Assembly: GCF_900162725.1 (NCBI RefSeq)
Contig: NZ_LT799418.1
Coordinates: 905,487 to 969,486 of the forward strand
Reading direction: 5' to 3'
From: Parabacteroides sp. Marseille-P3160
GTDB taxonomy: Bacteria > Bacteroidota > Bacteroidia > Bacteroidales > Tannerellaceae
Length of the DNA stretch: 64,000 nt
Of the stretch, positions 28,135 through 37,182 are shown piece after piece (the first letter of the stretch is position 1; the number at the start of each line of letters is the position of its first letter). The notes below the pieces were generated by a model. It saw nothing but the letters and a program-made list of their open reading frames with translations, had not been told where the DNA came from and made no database searches. A program made the position numbers and the translations under genes.

Positions 28135-28896
28135 ATGAAAAGAATCTTATATTATTTATCGTGCTATATCTGTATATTTGGAATCTCTTCTTGCGTTGAT
28201 ATCGATAATTATGATGAACCGGAAGAAACTTTGAAGGGAGAAGTGATAGATGTCAATACACAGAAACCGATGCAGACGGAGGTCAGTGACGGAGGCATAC
28301 GTTTGAAATTAATGGAATATAGTTGGAGTGATAATCCTACCCCGTATTATTTTTATACGAAGCAGGATGGGACGTTCAACAATACAAAAATATTCAAAGG
28401 TAAATATAATATCGTACCTCAAGGTGCTTTTGTGCCGCTGGTACGGACGGATAATGCCGGTAATACTACGGTAGATGAAAGTCAAACGATAGAGATAAAA
28501 GGAACGGTAGAACTTCGGTTTGAAGTAGAGCCTTTCTTAAATGTCGAATGGGTCGGCGAACCTGTGTTGAACTCAAATGGAAGTATAACAGTTCAGGTAA
28601 AGGTAACCAGAGGGACTACCAATCCCAATTATCAACAGAATGTTACCGATATTGTGTTATATATTAATTCTTCGAGTCCTTATGTGGGTGAAAATAATTA
28701 TGATAGCCGCTATACGAAAAGAATTACCGGTGATGAGGCAAATAATGCGATAGGGAAAGTGATTACCCTTACCACAAATGGATCTTTCTCTATGAACCGG
28801 GATTATTACGTTAGAGTGGGGGCCCGGATCGATTTTAGTGTAGAAGGTACCAAACGGTACAATTATAATGAATCTAAAACAGTAAAAGCGCTATGA
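28135..28896 (+). CDS. DUF3823 lipoprotein (PUL1)
   Basis: A 253-residue lipoprotein (lipobox Cys20, ISSC). The first beta sandwich (about 30-120) opens LKGEVIDVNTQKPMQTEV, and the second half is another beta domain. Both fit the DUF3823 family, found after SusD genes in Bacteroidetes and thought to be surface glycan-binding. The frame runs 22 codons upstream into susD; ATG 28135, 16 nt after the susD stop, gives the clean signal peptide. It is followed by a terminator. Confidence 0.85.
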   Translation: MKRILYYLSCYICIFGISSCVDIDNYDEPEETLKGEVIDVNTQKPMQTEVSDGGIRLKLMEYSWSDNPTPYYFYTKQDGTFNNTKIFKGKYNIVPQGAFVPLVRTDNAGNTTVDESQTIEIKGTVELRFEVEPFLNVEWVGEPVLNSNGSITVQVKVTRGTTNPNYQQNVTDIVLYINSSSPYVGENNYDSRYTKRITGDEANNAIGKVITLTTNGSFSMNRDYYVRVGARIDFSVEGTKRYNYNESKTVKAL

Positions 28897-28916
28897 TATG
28901 GTAATGTACAAAAGAT

Positions 28917-28955
28917 TTCTCTCTTTCTTCCATGGAGGGAGAGAAGTCTTTTTTT
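28917..28955 (+). terminator. Terminator after the DUF3823 gene
   Basis: A hairpin with outer arms TTCTCTC (28917-28923) and GAGAGAA (28939-28945) is followed by a 7-T run. The interior is imperfect. It may lower but not abolish read-through into the glycosidase-like gene. Confidence 0.65.
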
Positions 28956-29005
28956 GATTAGAATTAATATCTCCAAGAGTAAAGTATCAATCTAAAATCG
29001 CAATC

Positions 29006-31219
29006 ATGATAAAGAAAACACGTAGTATCTTTTGCGGAATAATCTTTCCGTTTATCCTTTTCCCGCTTGCCGGCAATGCGCAGAAAGCGGATCCGCTGCA
29101 GAAAGAAAAAACAGCCTTTCAGACATCCCAGCCATGGAAACCGGTTACTGATATAAGGGCCGATGTGGCGATTGTTTACGGAGTCGGTGGAAATCCGAGC
29201 GATAAGAAAAAGGGAGGAACATTCGAGTCTCGTGTGCAATCATGGAGAGATAAAGGTTATATTACCCACTTTATGACTGGAATAGCTTGGGGGGAATACC
29301 AAGACTATTTTACCGGAAAATGGGATGGAAAGTGGCATCTCGACGAAGGGCAAGTCCAACGTAACGGCGATACGATTTGGCATGGGCATATGGTTCCCTA
29401 TATCGTACCGACGGAGAATTACCTGAAGTATATGAAGGAAATGCATGTTAAAAGGGTGATCGATGCCGGCATTGATGCTATTTACATGGAAGAGCCCGAG
29501 TTTTGGGCACGGGCGGGATATAGCGAGGCCTTTAAACGGGAGTGGAAGAAGTACTACGGATTCGACTGGCGTCCCCAGCATGAATCTCCTGAAAATACTT
29601 ATTTGGCGAATAAATTAAAATATCAGCTATATTACAATGCATTGAATGAGGTTTTTACCTATGCGAAAGAATATGGGAAAAGCAAGGGGATGAATGTCCG
29701 TTGCTATGTGCCGACCCATTCGCTGGTCAATTATTCACAATGGCAGATTGTGAGTCCGGAAGCCAGCTTGGCCTCTTTGCCCTGTGTGGACGGATATATT
29801 GCCCAAGTATGGACAGGAACTTCAAGGGAGCCGAATTATTATAACGGAGTGGCGAAAGAGCGGGTTTTCGAAACTGCTTTCCTGGAATACGGCTCCATGG
29901 AATCGATGACTGCTCCGACGGGGCGCAAAATGTTTTTCCTTACCGACCCGATTGAGGATTGGCCGCGGGACTGGGCGGATTACAAAAAGAATTACGAAGC
30001 GACTTTCACCGCCCAGTTGTTATATCCCAATATCGCGGACTACGAAGTTATGCCTTGGCCCGATCGTATTTATGAAGGATTATACCGTACGAGTGAGGGC
30101 AGCGACCGGAAGGAAAGAATACCGCGCCATTACTCCACGCAGATGCAGGTGATGATCAATGCACTTAACCATATGCCGCTATCCGGCAATAAGGTGAGCG
30201 GTTCGGAAGGCATCAGCGTATTAATGGCCAATTCGTTGATGTTCCAACGTTTCCCGATCCATGCGGGATATGAGGATCCCCAGTTGTCCAATTTTTACGG
30301 ACAGGCGCTGCCTTTCCTGAAGAGAGGCGTCCCGGTAAAGACGGTTCATCTGGAGAATGTGTCCTATAAAGAATCATTAAAAGGAACCAAAATACTGTTA
30401 ATGACTTATTCCAATATGAAACCTCTCTCCCCGGAAGTACACGATCATATTGCCGCCTGGGTTAAAAACGGCGGCCTCCTGGTATATAGCGGGAGAGATA
30501 ACGATCCGTACCAGTCGGTCAGGGAGTGGTGGAATACGGGAAATAACCGGTATGCCGTACCTTCCGGCCATTTATTCGGGAAGATGGGGCTGCCGGAATC
30601 CCCCGCCGAGGGAGAATATGCATACGGCAAAGGATGGATTTACATCCTACGTTCGGATCCGAAGGAATATGTGTTGACCGAAGGGGGTGATCATAAGCTG
30701 TTGGATGTCGTTACACGTTTCTATGAACAGAAAGCGAAAGCCGGCAAACTTACCTTTAAGAATAACTTCTATCTGGAAAGGGGCAATTATGTACTCATTT
30801 CCGTTCTTGATGAAAGCGTGAGCGCCGAGTCTTATGTTAAAAAAGGAACTTTTGTCGATTTATTTGATCCGCAATTGCCTGCCATTTCAGAGAAAGTGGT
30901 CCGGCCCGGCCAGCAAGCCTTCTTATATAATGTAGATGCCGTATCTGACAAGGCAAGACCCCAAGTCTTGGCTTCCGCGTCCCGCGTATATGAAGAAAAG
31001 CGAAGCGGGAAAACATATTCGTTCGTAGTGAAAAGCCCGTTAAATACGACGAATGTCATGCGCATCCTTCTTCCCCGCAAACCGGTATCCTGTTCTGTTA
31101 AGGATTCCAATGGAACAGCCATTGACGGCATGCAATGGAATTGGGATGAAAAGAGTAAAACCTGCCGGATGAGCTTTGAAAATAATCCGGAAGGTGTATC
31201 TGTTTCAGTTAATTTGTAA
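29006..31219 (+). CDS. Exported glycosidase-like protein of unrecognised family (PUL1)
   Basis: A 737-residue protein with a signal peptide (about 1-25, GNAQ). The first 400 residues read like a TIM barrel: alternating strands with DAGIDAIYMEEPEFW, where Glu162, Glu163 and Glu165 at the end of a strand are acid-catalyst candidates. Residues about 400-540 resemble the flavodoxin/GATase-like trimerisation domain of GH42-type enzymes (GTKILLMTYSNMKPLSPEVHD, AWVKNGGLLVYSG). The C-terminal 150 residues are beta-rich. I do not recognise a CAZy family. Its place after susC, susD and DUF3823 suggests that it cuts the PUL1 glycan in the periplasm or at the surface. Confidence 0.7.
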   Translation: MIKKTRSIFCGIIFPFILFPLAGNAQKADPLQKEKTAFQTSQPWKPVTDIRADVAIVYGVGGNPSDKKKGGTFESRVQSWRDKGYITHFMTGIAWGEYQDYFTGKWDGKWHLDEGQVQRNGDTIWHGHMVPYIVPTENYLKYMKEMHVKRVIDAGIDAIYMEEPEFWARAGYSEAFKREWKKYYGFDWRPQHESPENTYLANKLKYQLYYNALNEVFTYAKEYGKSKGMNVRCYVPTHSLVNYSQWQIVSPEASLASLPCVDGYIAQVWTGTSREPNYYNGVAKERVFETAFLEYGSMESMTAPTGRKMFFLTDPIEDWPRDWADYKKNYEATFTAQLLYPNIADYEVMPWPDRIYEGLYRTSEGSDRKERIPRHYSTQMQVMINALNHMPLSGNKVSGSEGISVLMANSLMFQRFPIHAGYEDPQLSNFYGQALPFLKRGVPVKTVHLENVSYKESLKGTKILLMTYSNMKPLSPEVHDHIAAWVKNGGLLVYSGRDNDPYQSVREWWNTGNNRYAVPSGHLFGKMGLPESPAEGEYAYGKGWIYILRSDPKEYVLTEGGDHKLLDVVTRFYEQKAKAGKLTFKNNFYLERGNYVLISVLDESVSAESYVKKGTFVDLFDPQLPAISEKVVRPGQQAFLYNVDAVSDKARPQVLASASRVYEEKRSGKTYSFVVKSPLNTTNVMRILLPRKPVSCSVKDSNGTAIDGMQWNWDEKSKTCRMSFENNPEGVSVSVNL

Positions 31220-31241
31220 ACCACTAATTGAGTATGTGTGG

Positions 31242-31271
31242 GGGGCGTCTGATTCCAGGCGTCCCTTTTTT
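31242..31271 (+). terminator. Intrinsic terminator at the end of PUL1
   Basis: A 10-bp stem (31242-31251 with 31256-31265, two G-T pairs) with a 4-nt loop is followed by six T. Confidence 0.85.
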
Positions 31272-31418
31272 AATGCCTTAACGGTCTATTTCACGCAACC
31301 GAGCGGTAAGATCCCGGTTGCCGTTATCCGTTCCTGCCCCATCGGATGATTCCATGGCTGGATTAGGTGAATTGCTGATTTTTCTGTACTTTGCAGCCGA
31401 ATTTTTAGATGGATTGTG

Positions 31419-31763
31419 ATGAAAAATAATGACTGGAAAGACCGTCTGGGGGTCATGTATTCGACTAACCCGGATTTTGCCTACGAAAAAGGCGAGACGG
31501 AAGAGGAGGAGACGCTTCCGAAAGAAAAACAACTGCTGCGCATCCTGCTGGATAAGCGCAACCGCGGGGGGAAGGTCGTGACGCTGATTACCGGTTTTCG
31601 CGGTAAGGATGAGGATTTGATGGCTTTGGGCAAGTTGCTAAAGGTGAAATGCGGCGTCGGCGGTTCTGCAAAGGACGGGGAGATATTGGTGCAGGGGGAC
31701 CTGCGCCAGAAAATCCTTGACATTCTCCTGAAAGAGGGTTACACTAAAAGCCGGATCATCTGA
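31419..31763 (+). CDS. SUI1/eIF1-like translation factor
   Basis: A 114-residue protein. After a charged N-terminal stretch of about 38 residues it carries the SUI1 fold: VVTLITGFRGKDEDLMALGKLLK, then KCGVGGSAKDGEILVQGD and a final helix. It is the bacterial YciH-like homologue of eIF1; the E. coli relative affects start-codon fidelity in vitro. A GTG at 31416 directly precedes the ATG at 31419, and I take the ATG. A near-match box (TACTTTG) lies about 25 nt upstream. It ends 7 nt before the helicase gene. Confidence 0.85.
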   Translation: MKNNDWKDRLGVMYSTNPDFAYEKGETEEEETLPKEKQLLRILLDKRNRGGKVVTLITGFRGKDEDLMALGKLLKVKCGVGGSAKDGEILVQGDLRQKILDILLKEGYTKSRII

Positions 31764-31770
31764 CTCCGCC

Positions 31771-34700
31771 ATGCTAACGATCTACCGGGCATCGGCCGGA
31801 GCCGGGAAAACCCACAAACTGACAGGTGAATACCTAACGCTCCTCTTCTCGAAACGGGAGGCTTACCGTCATATCCTGGCGGTTACCTTTACCAACAAGG
31901 CGACCGATGAAATGAAGTCCCGCATTATCACGGAACTGTCTCATCTGGCCGACGGGAGGCCTTCGGACTACGTGAAATTGCTTTGCGAAACCTATCATCT
32001 GACGGAAGCACAGGTGCGGGTGGAGGCCCGGAAGATACTGATCGCCATTCTTCACGATTACGCCGCATTCAATATCAGTACGATCGACCGCTTTTTCCAG
32101 CAGACCATGCGCGCCTTTACGCGTGAGATAGGCCTGCAAGGAGGATATGGTATCGAAATGGATCAGGAACTGGTGCTGGCTGAATCCATCGACCGCTTGT
32201 TGGGCGACCTGGAAAAACCGGAAAGCAAGGAATTACTCGGCTGGCTGTTGCGTTTTGCCGAGGAGAAGATAGAAAGCGGAGGGGAATGGAATCTCCGGCG
32301 GGATATCCTCGCGCTGGGCAGGGAGGTTTTCAAGGAAACCTATAAGGCTTCCAGCGAACAGGTGGCTGCGGACATTGAGGATAAAAAAGCCCTGTCCGAA
32401 TACCGGAATGCTCTTTATCAGGTCATCCGTTCGGTGGAGAATATGGCCAAACAATTGGGGGAAGCCGGTCTGCAGTTGGTTGCCCGGCAAGGCTTGTCGC
32501 TTTCGGACTTCAAGGGCGGTTCGCGCTCTCCTTTTTATACCCTGGAGCGATTGGCGGGAGGAGATATGAAACCTCCGTCGGCTACCTTTATGAGTTTACC
32601 GGATAACCTTGACGCCTGGTCTACGAAGACGACTTCCCCGGCGGTACGGGAATCGATCGGAGTGGTTTATGCCGCCGGGCTGAACGACTGTGTCAAGGGA
32701 GTTGTCGCTCTCTTTTCGAACTTGACCGACTATTATACCGCTTGCGAAATTGTCCGTTATTATTATACTTTAGGTATTCTGACCGATATCTCACGGGAGA
32801 TTGCTGTCTGGCGGGAAGAAAAGAACCGGATGCTGATTGCCGATACGACCGAACTGCTGAATAAGGTTATTGATGGCAGCGACGTGCCGTTTATTTATGA
32901 AAAAACCGGTACGGCGGTCGAACATTATATGATCGATGAGTTTCAGGACACCAGCGAGATGCAGTGGAGCGATTTCCTCCCGCTGATCAGGGAGAGCCTG
33001 GCTTACCGGCGCTCGAACCTGATTGTGGGAGATGTGAAGCAGAGTATCTACCGTTTCCGGAATTCCGATTGGACGCTGTTGGATGAGAAGGTGCGCGACG
33101 ATTTCAGCGCGGACGAGCTGAAAGAGGAAACGCTGAAGGAAAACTGGCGTAGTTGCCGCCGGATCGTGGAGTTCAACAATACGCTTTTCCGAACGGCTCC
33201 GGCTCTTTTGCAGGAGTTGTATAACCAGGCCCTGGAAGTTTCCTCGCTAAAGGAGGAGGCCCGGAGCCGGTACGCTTCCCGGATCCGGTCGGCTTACGAG
33301 GGGAATATCCAGGAGGTAGCGCCGCCTTTCCGTGGGAAAGAGGGGCATGTGCAAGTCGCCTTCCTGGCCGATGAGGAGGAAAAGACATGGAAGGAACAGG
33401 TCTTGGAGCGCCTTCCCGAAGTGCTGGATCAATGGCTGGCGAATGGCTATGAGCTGCGCGATATCGCCATTCTGGTTCGTACGAACCGGGAGGGTGCAGA
33501 GGTGGCGGAGGCTTTGCTGGGTTACAAAGAGGCACACCCGGAGGCCGTTTACCCGTATGAGATTATTTCGGACGACGCCCTTTATATCAGCTCTTCTCCT
33601 TCCGTCCGGTTTCTGGTGGATACGCTTCGTTTTCTCAACAAACCGGAAGAACGTGCGACCGAACAGGTAGCCATCATTGCCTATTCTCTTCTGCTGGGAC
33701 ATCCGGCGGGCGGCGGGGAAACTTCTTTTGCTCCGGAGGTGAGGGTCTCGCTCTTGTCTTTGTCGCGGAGTTCATTGTATGAGATAACGGAAGGGATCTT
33801 TTGTCTCTTCGAGTCCGATTTCCCTGATGATGAGCAGGCTTTCGTACAAGCTTTCATGGATATGATCGCCGAATATGCGGGAAAGGAAACTTCCGACCTG
33901 GGCACTTTCCTCCAATGGTGGGATGAAAGCGGTTCGCGGAAGACTATCGCGACGCCCGATACGCAGAATGCCATCCGTATCCTGACCATCCATAAGTCGA
34001 AAGGGTTGGGATTCAAAGCTGTACTTATTCCTTTCGGAGAATGGAAGCTCGACCACGAACCGACCAAGCCGGTCATTCTCTGGTGCAAGCCGAAAACATC
34101 TCCGTTCAACCGCTTGCATCTTGTCCCGGTACGTTACGGACAGATATTGAGCCAGACTTACTTCGCCGAAGATTATTTTAACGAACGCCTGCATGCATTT
34201 ATCGATAACCTGAATACGCTTTATGTCGCCTTTACCCGGGCAAAAGAGGAGCTGGTCGTTTTTGCGCCCCGCCCGAAGAAGATCGATGAAAAGACGGGAG
34301 CGAGTGTGATCGACTCGGTCTCTTCCCTGCTCTGGAACAGCCTTCAGACAGTTTTAGAGGCGGAACCCGGCGAAAAGGAATGGTTGGTCGGCCTTCCGGA
34401 GGCTTTTGATCCGGAGTCCGGATTCTTCCGGTTGGGAGACTGGTGGCATACGGCAAAAAAAGACGAGGAGGGCGTCGAGGAGATCCCCATGTCGCGGTTG
34501 GCCTCCGTGCCTCCGGATGAACGGCTGCATCTTCGTTTGCATCGCCGGGGAGGATTCTTCGACAACGAATCCCTGAAGCATGGCTTGCTGATGCATGATC
34601 TGCTCAGCTCAGTCCGCCGGCGGGAAGAAGTGCCTTCAGCAGTGGAACGGTCCTATTCGGAGGGCTTCATCGATCGTCCGGAAGCGGATACCCTGATCGT

Positions 34701-34998
34701 CCGCCTGCAACAGTTATTGCAGCAACCGGAGGTAACGGAGTGGTTCGACGGAAGTTTTCAGGTACTGAACGAGGTGGATATTTTGTTCGGAGGCGGGCAG
34801 TCCCGCCGCCCGGACCGGGTGATGATGAACGACGGGCGGGTCGTGGTGGTCGACTATAAGTTCGGCGAACAGAAAGATTCCCGTTATCAGCGACAGATGA
34901 AGCATTACTTGCAACTGATCCGGGAGATGGGTTTTTTGTCGGCCGAAGGATACCTTTGGTACGTGGAGCGGAATGAAATAGAGCAGGTCGGCTTGTAA
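31771..34998 (+). CDS. AddA/RecB-type UvrD helicase-nuclease
   Basis: A 1075-residue SF1A helicase with a C-terminal nuclease that processes double-strand DNA ends for recombination. Walker A is at residues 7-14 (ASAGAGKT). Later motifs are FTNKATDEM, IDEFQDTSEMQ (Walker B), GDVKQSIYRFR, ENWRS, TIHKSKGLGF and YVAFTRAKEEL. The PD-(D/E)XK nuclease is intact near the end: RRPDRV, VVDYKFGEQ and the QRQMKHYLQL helix. It starts 7 nt after the SUI1 gene, so the two are one unit. The AddB-like partner often found next to such genes is not here. Confidence 0.92.
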   Translation: MLTIYRASAGAGKTHKLTGEYLTLLFSKREAYRHILAVTFTNKATDEMKSRIITELSHLADGRPSDYVKLLCETYHLTEAQVRVEARKILIAILHDYAAFNISTIDRFFQQTMRAFTREIGLQGGYGIEMDQELVLAESIDRLLGDLEKPESKELLGWLLRFAEEKIESGGEWNLRRDILALGREVFKETYKASSEQVAADIEDKKALSEYRNALYQVIRSVENMAKQLGEAGLQLVARQGLSLSDFKGGSRSPFYTLERLAGGDMKPPSATFMSLPDNLDAWSTKTTSPAVRESIGVVYAAGLNDCVKGVVALFSNLTDYYTACEIVRYYYTLGILTDISREIAVWREEKNRMLIADTTELLNKVIDGSDVPFIYEKTGTAVEHYMIDEFQDTSEMQWSDFLPLIRESLAYRRSNLIVGDVKQSIYRFRNSDWTLLDEKVRDDFSADELKEETLKENWRSCRRIVEFNNTLFRTAPALLQELYNQALEVSSLKEEARSRYASRIRSAYEGNIQEVAPPFRGKEGHVQVAFLADEEEKTWKEQVLERLPEVLDQWLANGYELRDIAILVRTNREGAEVAEALLGYKEAHPEAVYPYEIISDDALYISSSPSVRFLVDTLRFLNKPEERATEQVAIIAYSLLLGHPAGGGETSFAPEVRVSLLSLSRSSLYEITEGIFCLFESDFPDDEQAFVQAFMDMIAEYAGKETSDLGTFLQWWDESGSRKTIATPDTQNAIRILTIHKSKGLGFKAVLIPFGEWKLDHEPTKPVILWCKPKTSPFNRLHLVPVRYGQILSQTYFAEDYFNERLHAFIDNLNTLYVAFTRAKEELVVFAPRPKKIDEKTGASVIDSVSSLLWNSLQTVLEAEPGEKEWLVGLPEAFDPESGFFRLGDWWHTAKKDEEGVEEIPMSRLASVPPDERLHLRLHRRGGFFDNESLKHGLLMHDLLSSVRRREEVPSAVERSYSEGFIDRPEADTLIVRLQQLLQQPEVTEWFDGSFQVLNEVDILFGGGQSRRPDRVMMNDGRVVVVDYKFGEQKDSRYQRQMKHYLQLIREMGFLSAEGYLWYVERNEIEQVGL

Positions 34999-35025
34999 TA
35001 ATTTTTTATATTCGGTAAAAAAGAA

Positions 35026-35033
35026 TATTTTTG
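35026..35033 (+). promoter_or_regulatory. Promoter -7 box for psd
   Basis: TATTTTTG is a full match to TAnnTTTG and ends 27 nt before the psd ATG. Confidence 0.6.
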
Positions 35034-35060
35034 CCATCGATTAGTTATGATTAAAGTGGA

Positions 35061-35732
35061 ATGAAAGTTCATAAAGAAGGAACAGGCTTATTGCTGACAT
35101 TATTTACGGTGCTATTTATCGTAAATGTTACCATTTATCATACGGTTGGCAAGGAAAACTTATTTTATGTTCTTTCAGTCGTCTCAACGTTTTTTTTCCT
35201 GTTGGTGCTGAACTTTTTCCGTAGTCCTTACCGGCGTTTCCCCTATGACTCGGAAGGCTTGGTGATTGCTCCGGCCGACGGTACGGTCGTTGTGATCGAG
35301 GAAGTCCAGGAGAATGAGTATTTCAAGGACCGCCGCCTTCAAATATCTATCTTTATGTCGATTTTCAATGTACATGCCAACTGGTTTCCCGTGAACGGGA
35401 CTGTTAAATACGTATCGCACCAGAACGGACGTTTCCTGGCCGCTTACCTTCCCAAAAGCAGTACGGAGAACGAACGCTCAACGATTGTCATCACGACGAG
35501 GAGAGGAATCGACGTGTTAACCCGCCAGATTGCCGGCGCCATGGCCCGCCGGATCGTGACCTATGCCCGGGCGGGAGAACGTTGCAAGGTAGACGACCAG
35601 ATGGGCTTCATTAAATTCGGTTCCCGGGTGGATGTCTTCCTACCGCTGGGAACGGAAGTTCTCGTTGAGATGGATCAGAAAGTAACAGGTAACCAGACGC
35701 CGATTGCCCGTTTATCTAAACCCCAATGCTGA
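35061..35732 (+). CDS. psd: Phosphatidylserine decarboxylase proenzyme
   Basis: A 223-residue protein of the short Psd-related family that turns phosphatidylserine into phosphatidylethanolamine at the inner membrane. Two hydrophobic stretches (about 9-28 and 34-53) form the anchor. The self-cleavage site that makes the pyruvoyl group is Gly187-Ser188 in IKFGSRVD, equivalent to LGST. APADGTVV and NVHANWFPVNG are family blocks. It overlaps pssA by 7 bp; together they make the two-step route from CDP-diacylglycerol to PE. Confidence 0.94.
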   Translation: MKVHKEGTGLLLTLFTVLFIVNVTIYHTVGKENLFYVLSVVSTFFFLLVLNFFRSPYRRFPYDSEGLVIAPADGTVVVIEEVQENEYFKDRRLQISIFMSIFNVHANWFPVNGTVKYVSHQNGRFLAAYLPKSSTENERSTIVITTRRGIDVLTRQIAGAMARRIVTYARAGERCKVDDQMGFIKFGSRVDVFLPLGTEVLVEMDQKVTGNQTPIARLSKPQC

Positions 35733-36433
35733 CCATGGTCTTTCGGAAACACATACCAAATACATTGACTTGCCTGAACCTGGTTTCGGGTTGTATCGCT
35801 TCCGTGATGACCCTCGAAGGCTTGGCCGGATGGGCGGTCTTCTGGATCGTATTGGCGGCTGTCTTTGATTTTACCGACGGGTTGGCCGCCCGCTTGCTGA
35901 AATCCTTTTCGCCGATAGGAAAAGAACTGGATTCATTGGCGGACGTGGTGAGTTTCGGCGTAGCTCCGGGAATGATGCTGTTTCATTTGTTGAGGGAGGC
36001 ATGCGTTGCCATGCCTGCCGGTTGCGGATCCTGGCTGCCTTGGCTGGCTTTCATCATTCCGGCCTTTTCAGGATTGCGCCTGGCCAAATTTAATATCGAC
36101 AGCCGTCAGGCGACTTCTTTCATTGGCTTGCCGGTTCCGGCCAACGCCTTGTTCTGGGCGGCCGCCATATACGGGCTGACTCCTTACGTTTCCGGCTTGG
36201 GAGGCTGGCTTGCCGGAGGATTGTTGCTGGTTGCATTAGGAACTTCCCTGTTATTGGTTTCGGAGATTCCGATGTTTTCCTTGAAAATAAAATCCCTGGC
36301 CTGGAAGGGAAATGAATTGCAATATATTTTGCTTCTCGGCGCCATCCTTTTTATAGTCCTTTGGGGGATTCCGGGAATCTCCGTAACGATTCTGCTCTAC
36401 ATTTTCTTGTCTATTTTTAACAGTAAAAGATAA
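35726..36433 (+). CDS. pssA: CDP-diacylglycerol-serine O-phosphatidyltransferase
   Basis: A 235-residue integral membrane enzyme that makes phosphatidylserine. The CDP-alcohol phosphotransferase signature is complete at about residues 49-77: DFTDGLAAR, eight residues, G, three residues, D, three residues, D. About six to seven TM segments follow. The ATG at 35726 overlaps the psd stop region; a second ATG at 35735 is possible. The overlap implies coupled translation with psd. Confidence 0.94.
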   Translation: MLTMVFRKHIPNTLTCLNLVSGCIASVMTLEGLAGWAVFWIVLAAVFDFTDGLAARLLKSFSPIGKELDSLADVVSFGVAPGMMLFHLLREACVAMPAGCGSWLPWLAFIIPAFSGLRLAKFNIDSRQATSFIGLPVPANALFWAAAIYGLTPYVSGLGGWLAGGLLLVALGTSLLLVSEIPMFSLKIKSLAWKGNELQYILLLGAILFIVLWGIPGISVTILLYIFLSIFNSKR

Positions 36434-36444
36434 ACAAGAATTCT

Positions 36445-36452
36445 TATCTTTG
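36445..36452 (+). promoter_or_regulatory. Promoter -7 box for the DUF4834 gene
   Basis: TATCTTTG is a full match to TAnnTTTG, 31 nt before the ATG at 36484. Confidence 0.55.
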
Positions 36453-36483
36453 TGTTTTCCTACTATAATAAAACGTATTTGTC

Positions 36484-36732
36484 ATGTTTAAGATGTTGTT
36501 TGTCATATTCTTCTTTTTTATCTTGTTGCTTTTCCTGCTGGGCTTTTCCTTTCTTCGCACCTTGAAGCGTATTTTCTTCGGTGACGGAAATCCGGCGAGA
36601 CAACAAGCGCAGAGACGGCAGCGCGATGCCTATCGTGAGGAAAGGAGAGGGGACGCCCGGACAACAACTCCCAAGAAAAAGATCATCCCTAAAGATGAGG
36701 GCGAATATGTCGATTACGAGGAAGTGAAGTAA
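36484..36732 (+). CDS. DUF4834 family small membrane protein
   Basis: An 82-residue protein: one very hydrophobic N-terminal TM segment (about 3-24), then a basic, Arg/Gln-rich cytoplasmic stretch and an acidic end (YVDYEEVK). It fits the DUF4834 family that commonly follows psd-pssA in Bacteroidales. The function is unknown. It has its own promoter box and is convergent with tadA, 9 nt away. Confidence 0.8.
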   Translation: MFKMLFVIFFFFILLLFLLGFSFLRTLKRIFFGDGNPARQQAQRRQRDAYREERRGDARTTTPKKKIIPKDEGEYVDYEEVK

Positions 36733-36741
36733 TTATCTATT

Positions 36742-37182
36742 TTATCTGCGACTTTGGAAGAATGATTTCATTTCGGCGGCGCATTCCGCTTCCAAGATTC
36801 CTTCCTTGATGATCGCTTTCGGGTGTAATGCTTGCGGGGCGTACTTCCTGAATCCACGCTTTTCATCACCTGCCCCATACACAAGGGTTCCGATTTGCGA
36901 CCAACCGATGGCTCCGGCGCACATGATGCAAGGTTCTACCGTTACATACAGGCTGCAGTCCGTCAGGTATTTGGCTCCCAGCAGGCCAGTAGCGGCCGTG
37001 ATGGCGAGCATTTCGGCATGTGCCGTCGTATCGTTCAGCCTTTCCGTTTGGTTGTGGGCGCGGGCGATGATCCGGTTGTTGCAGACAATGACGGCACCTA
37101 CCGGAACTTCTCCTTCGGCTGCCCCTATCCGGGCTTCCTCCAAAGCTTGCTTCATAAAATATTCGTCGGAAAACGGATTCAT
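36742..37182 (-). CDS. tadA: tRNA-specific adenosine deaminase / nucleoside deaminase
   Basis: A 146-residue zinc deaminase of the CDA fold, which most likely turns A34 into inosine in tRNA-Arg. The zinc and proton-shuttle residues are His55 and Glu57 (HAEM) and Cys85 and Cys88 (PCIMC). A related guanine deaminase role is possible but less likely. The start overlaps the stop of the upstream 75-residue gene by 4 bp, so translation is coupled. Confidence 0.9.
   Translation of the reverse strand: MNPFSDEYFMKQALEEARIGAAEGEVPVGAVIVCNNRIIARAHNQTERLNDTTAHAEMLAITAATGLLGAKYLTDCSLYVTVEPCIMCAGAIGWSQIGTLVYGAGDEKRGFRKYAPQALHPKAIIKEGILEAECAAEMKSFFQSRR

Noticed and set aside
19351-31271. tRNA-Leu as an integration site for PUL1
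   Set aside because: PUL1 follows the tRNA, but I find no second copy of the tRNA 3' end at the far side and no integrase.
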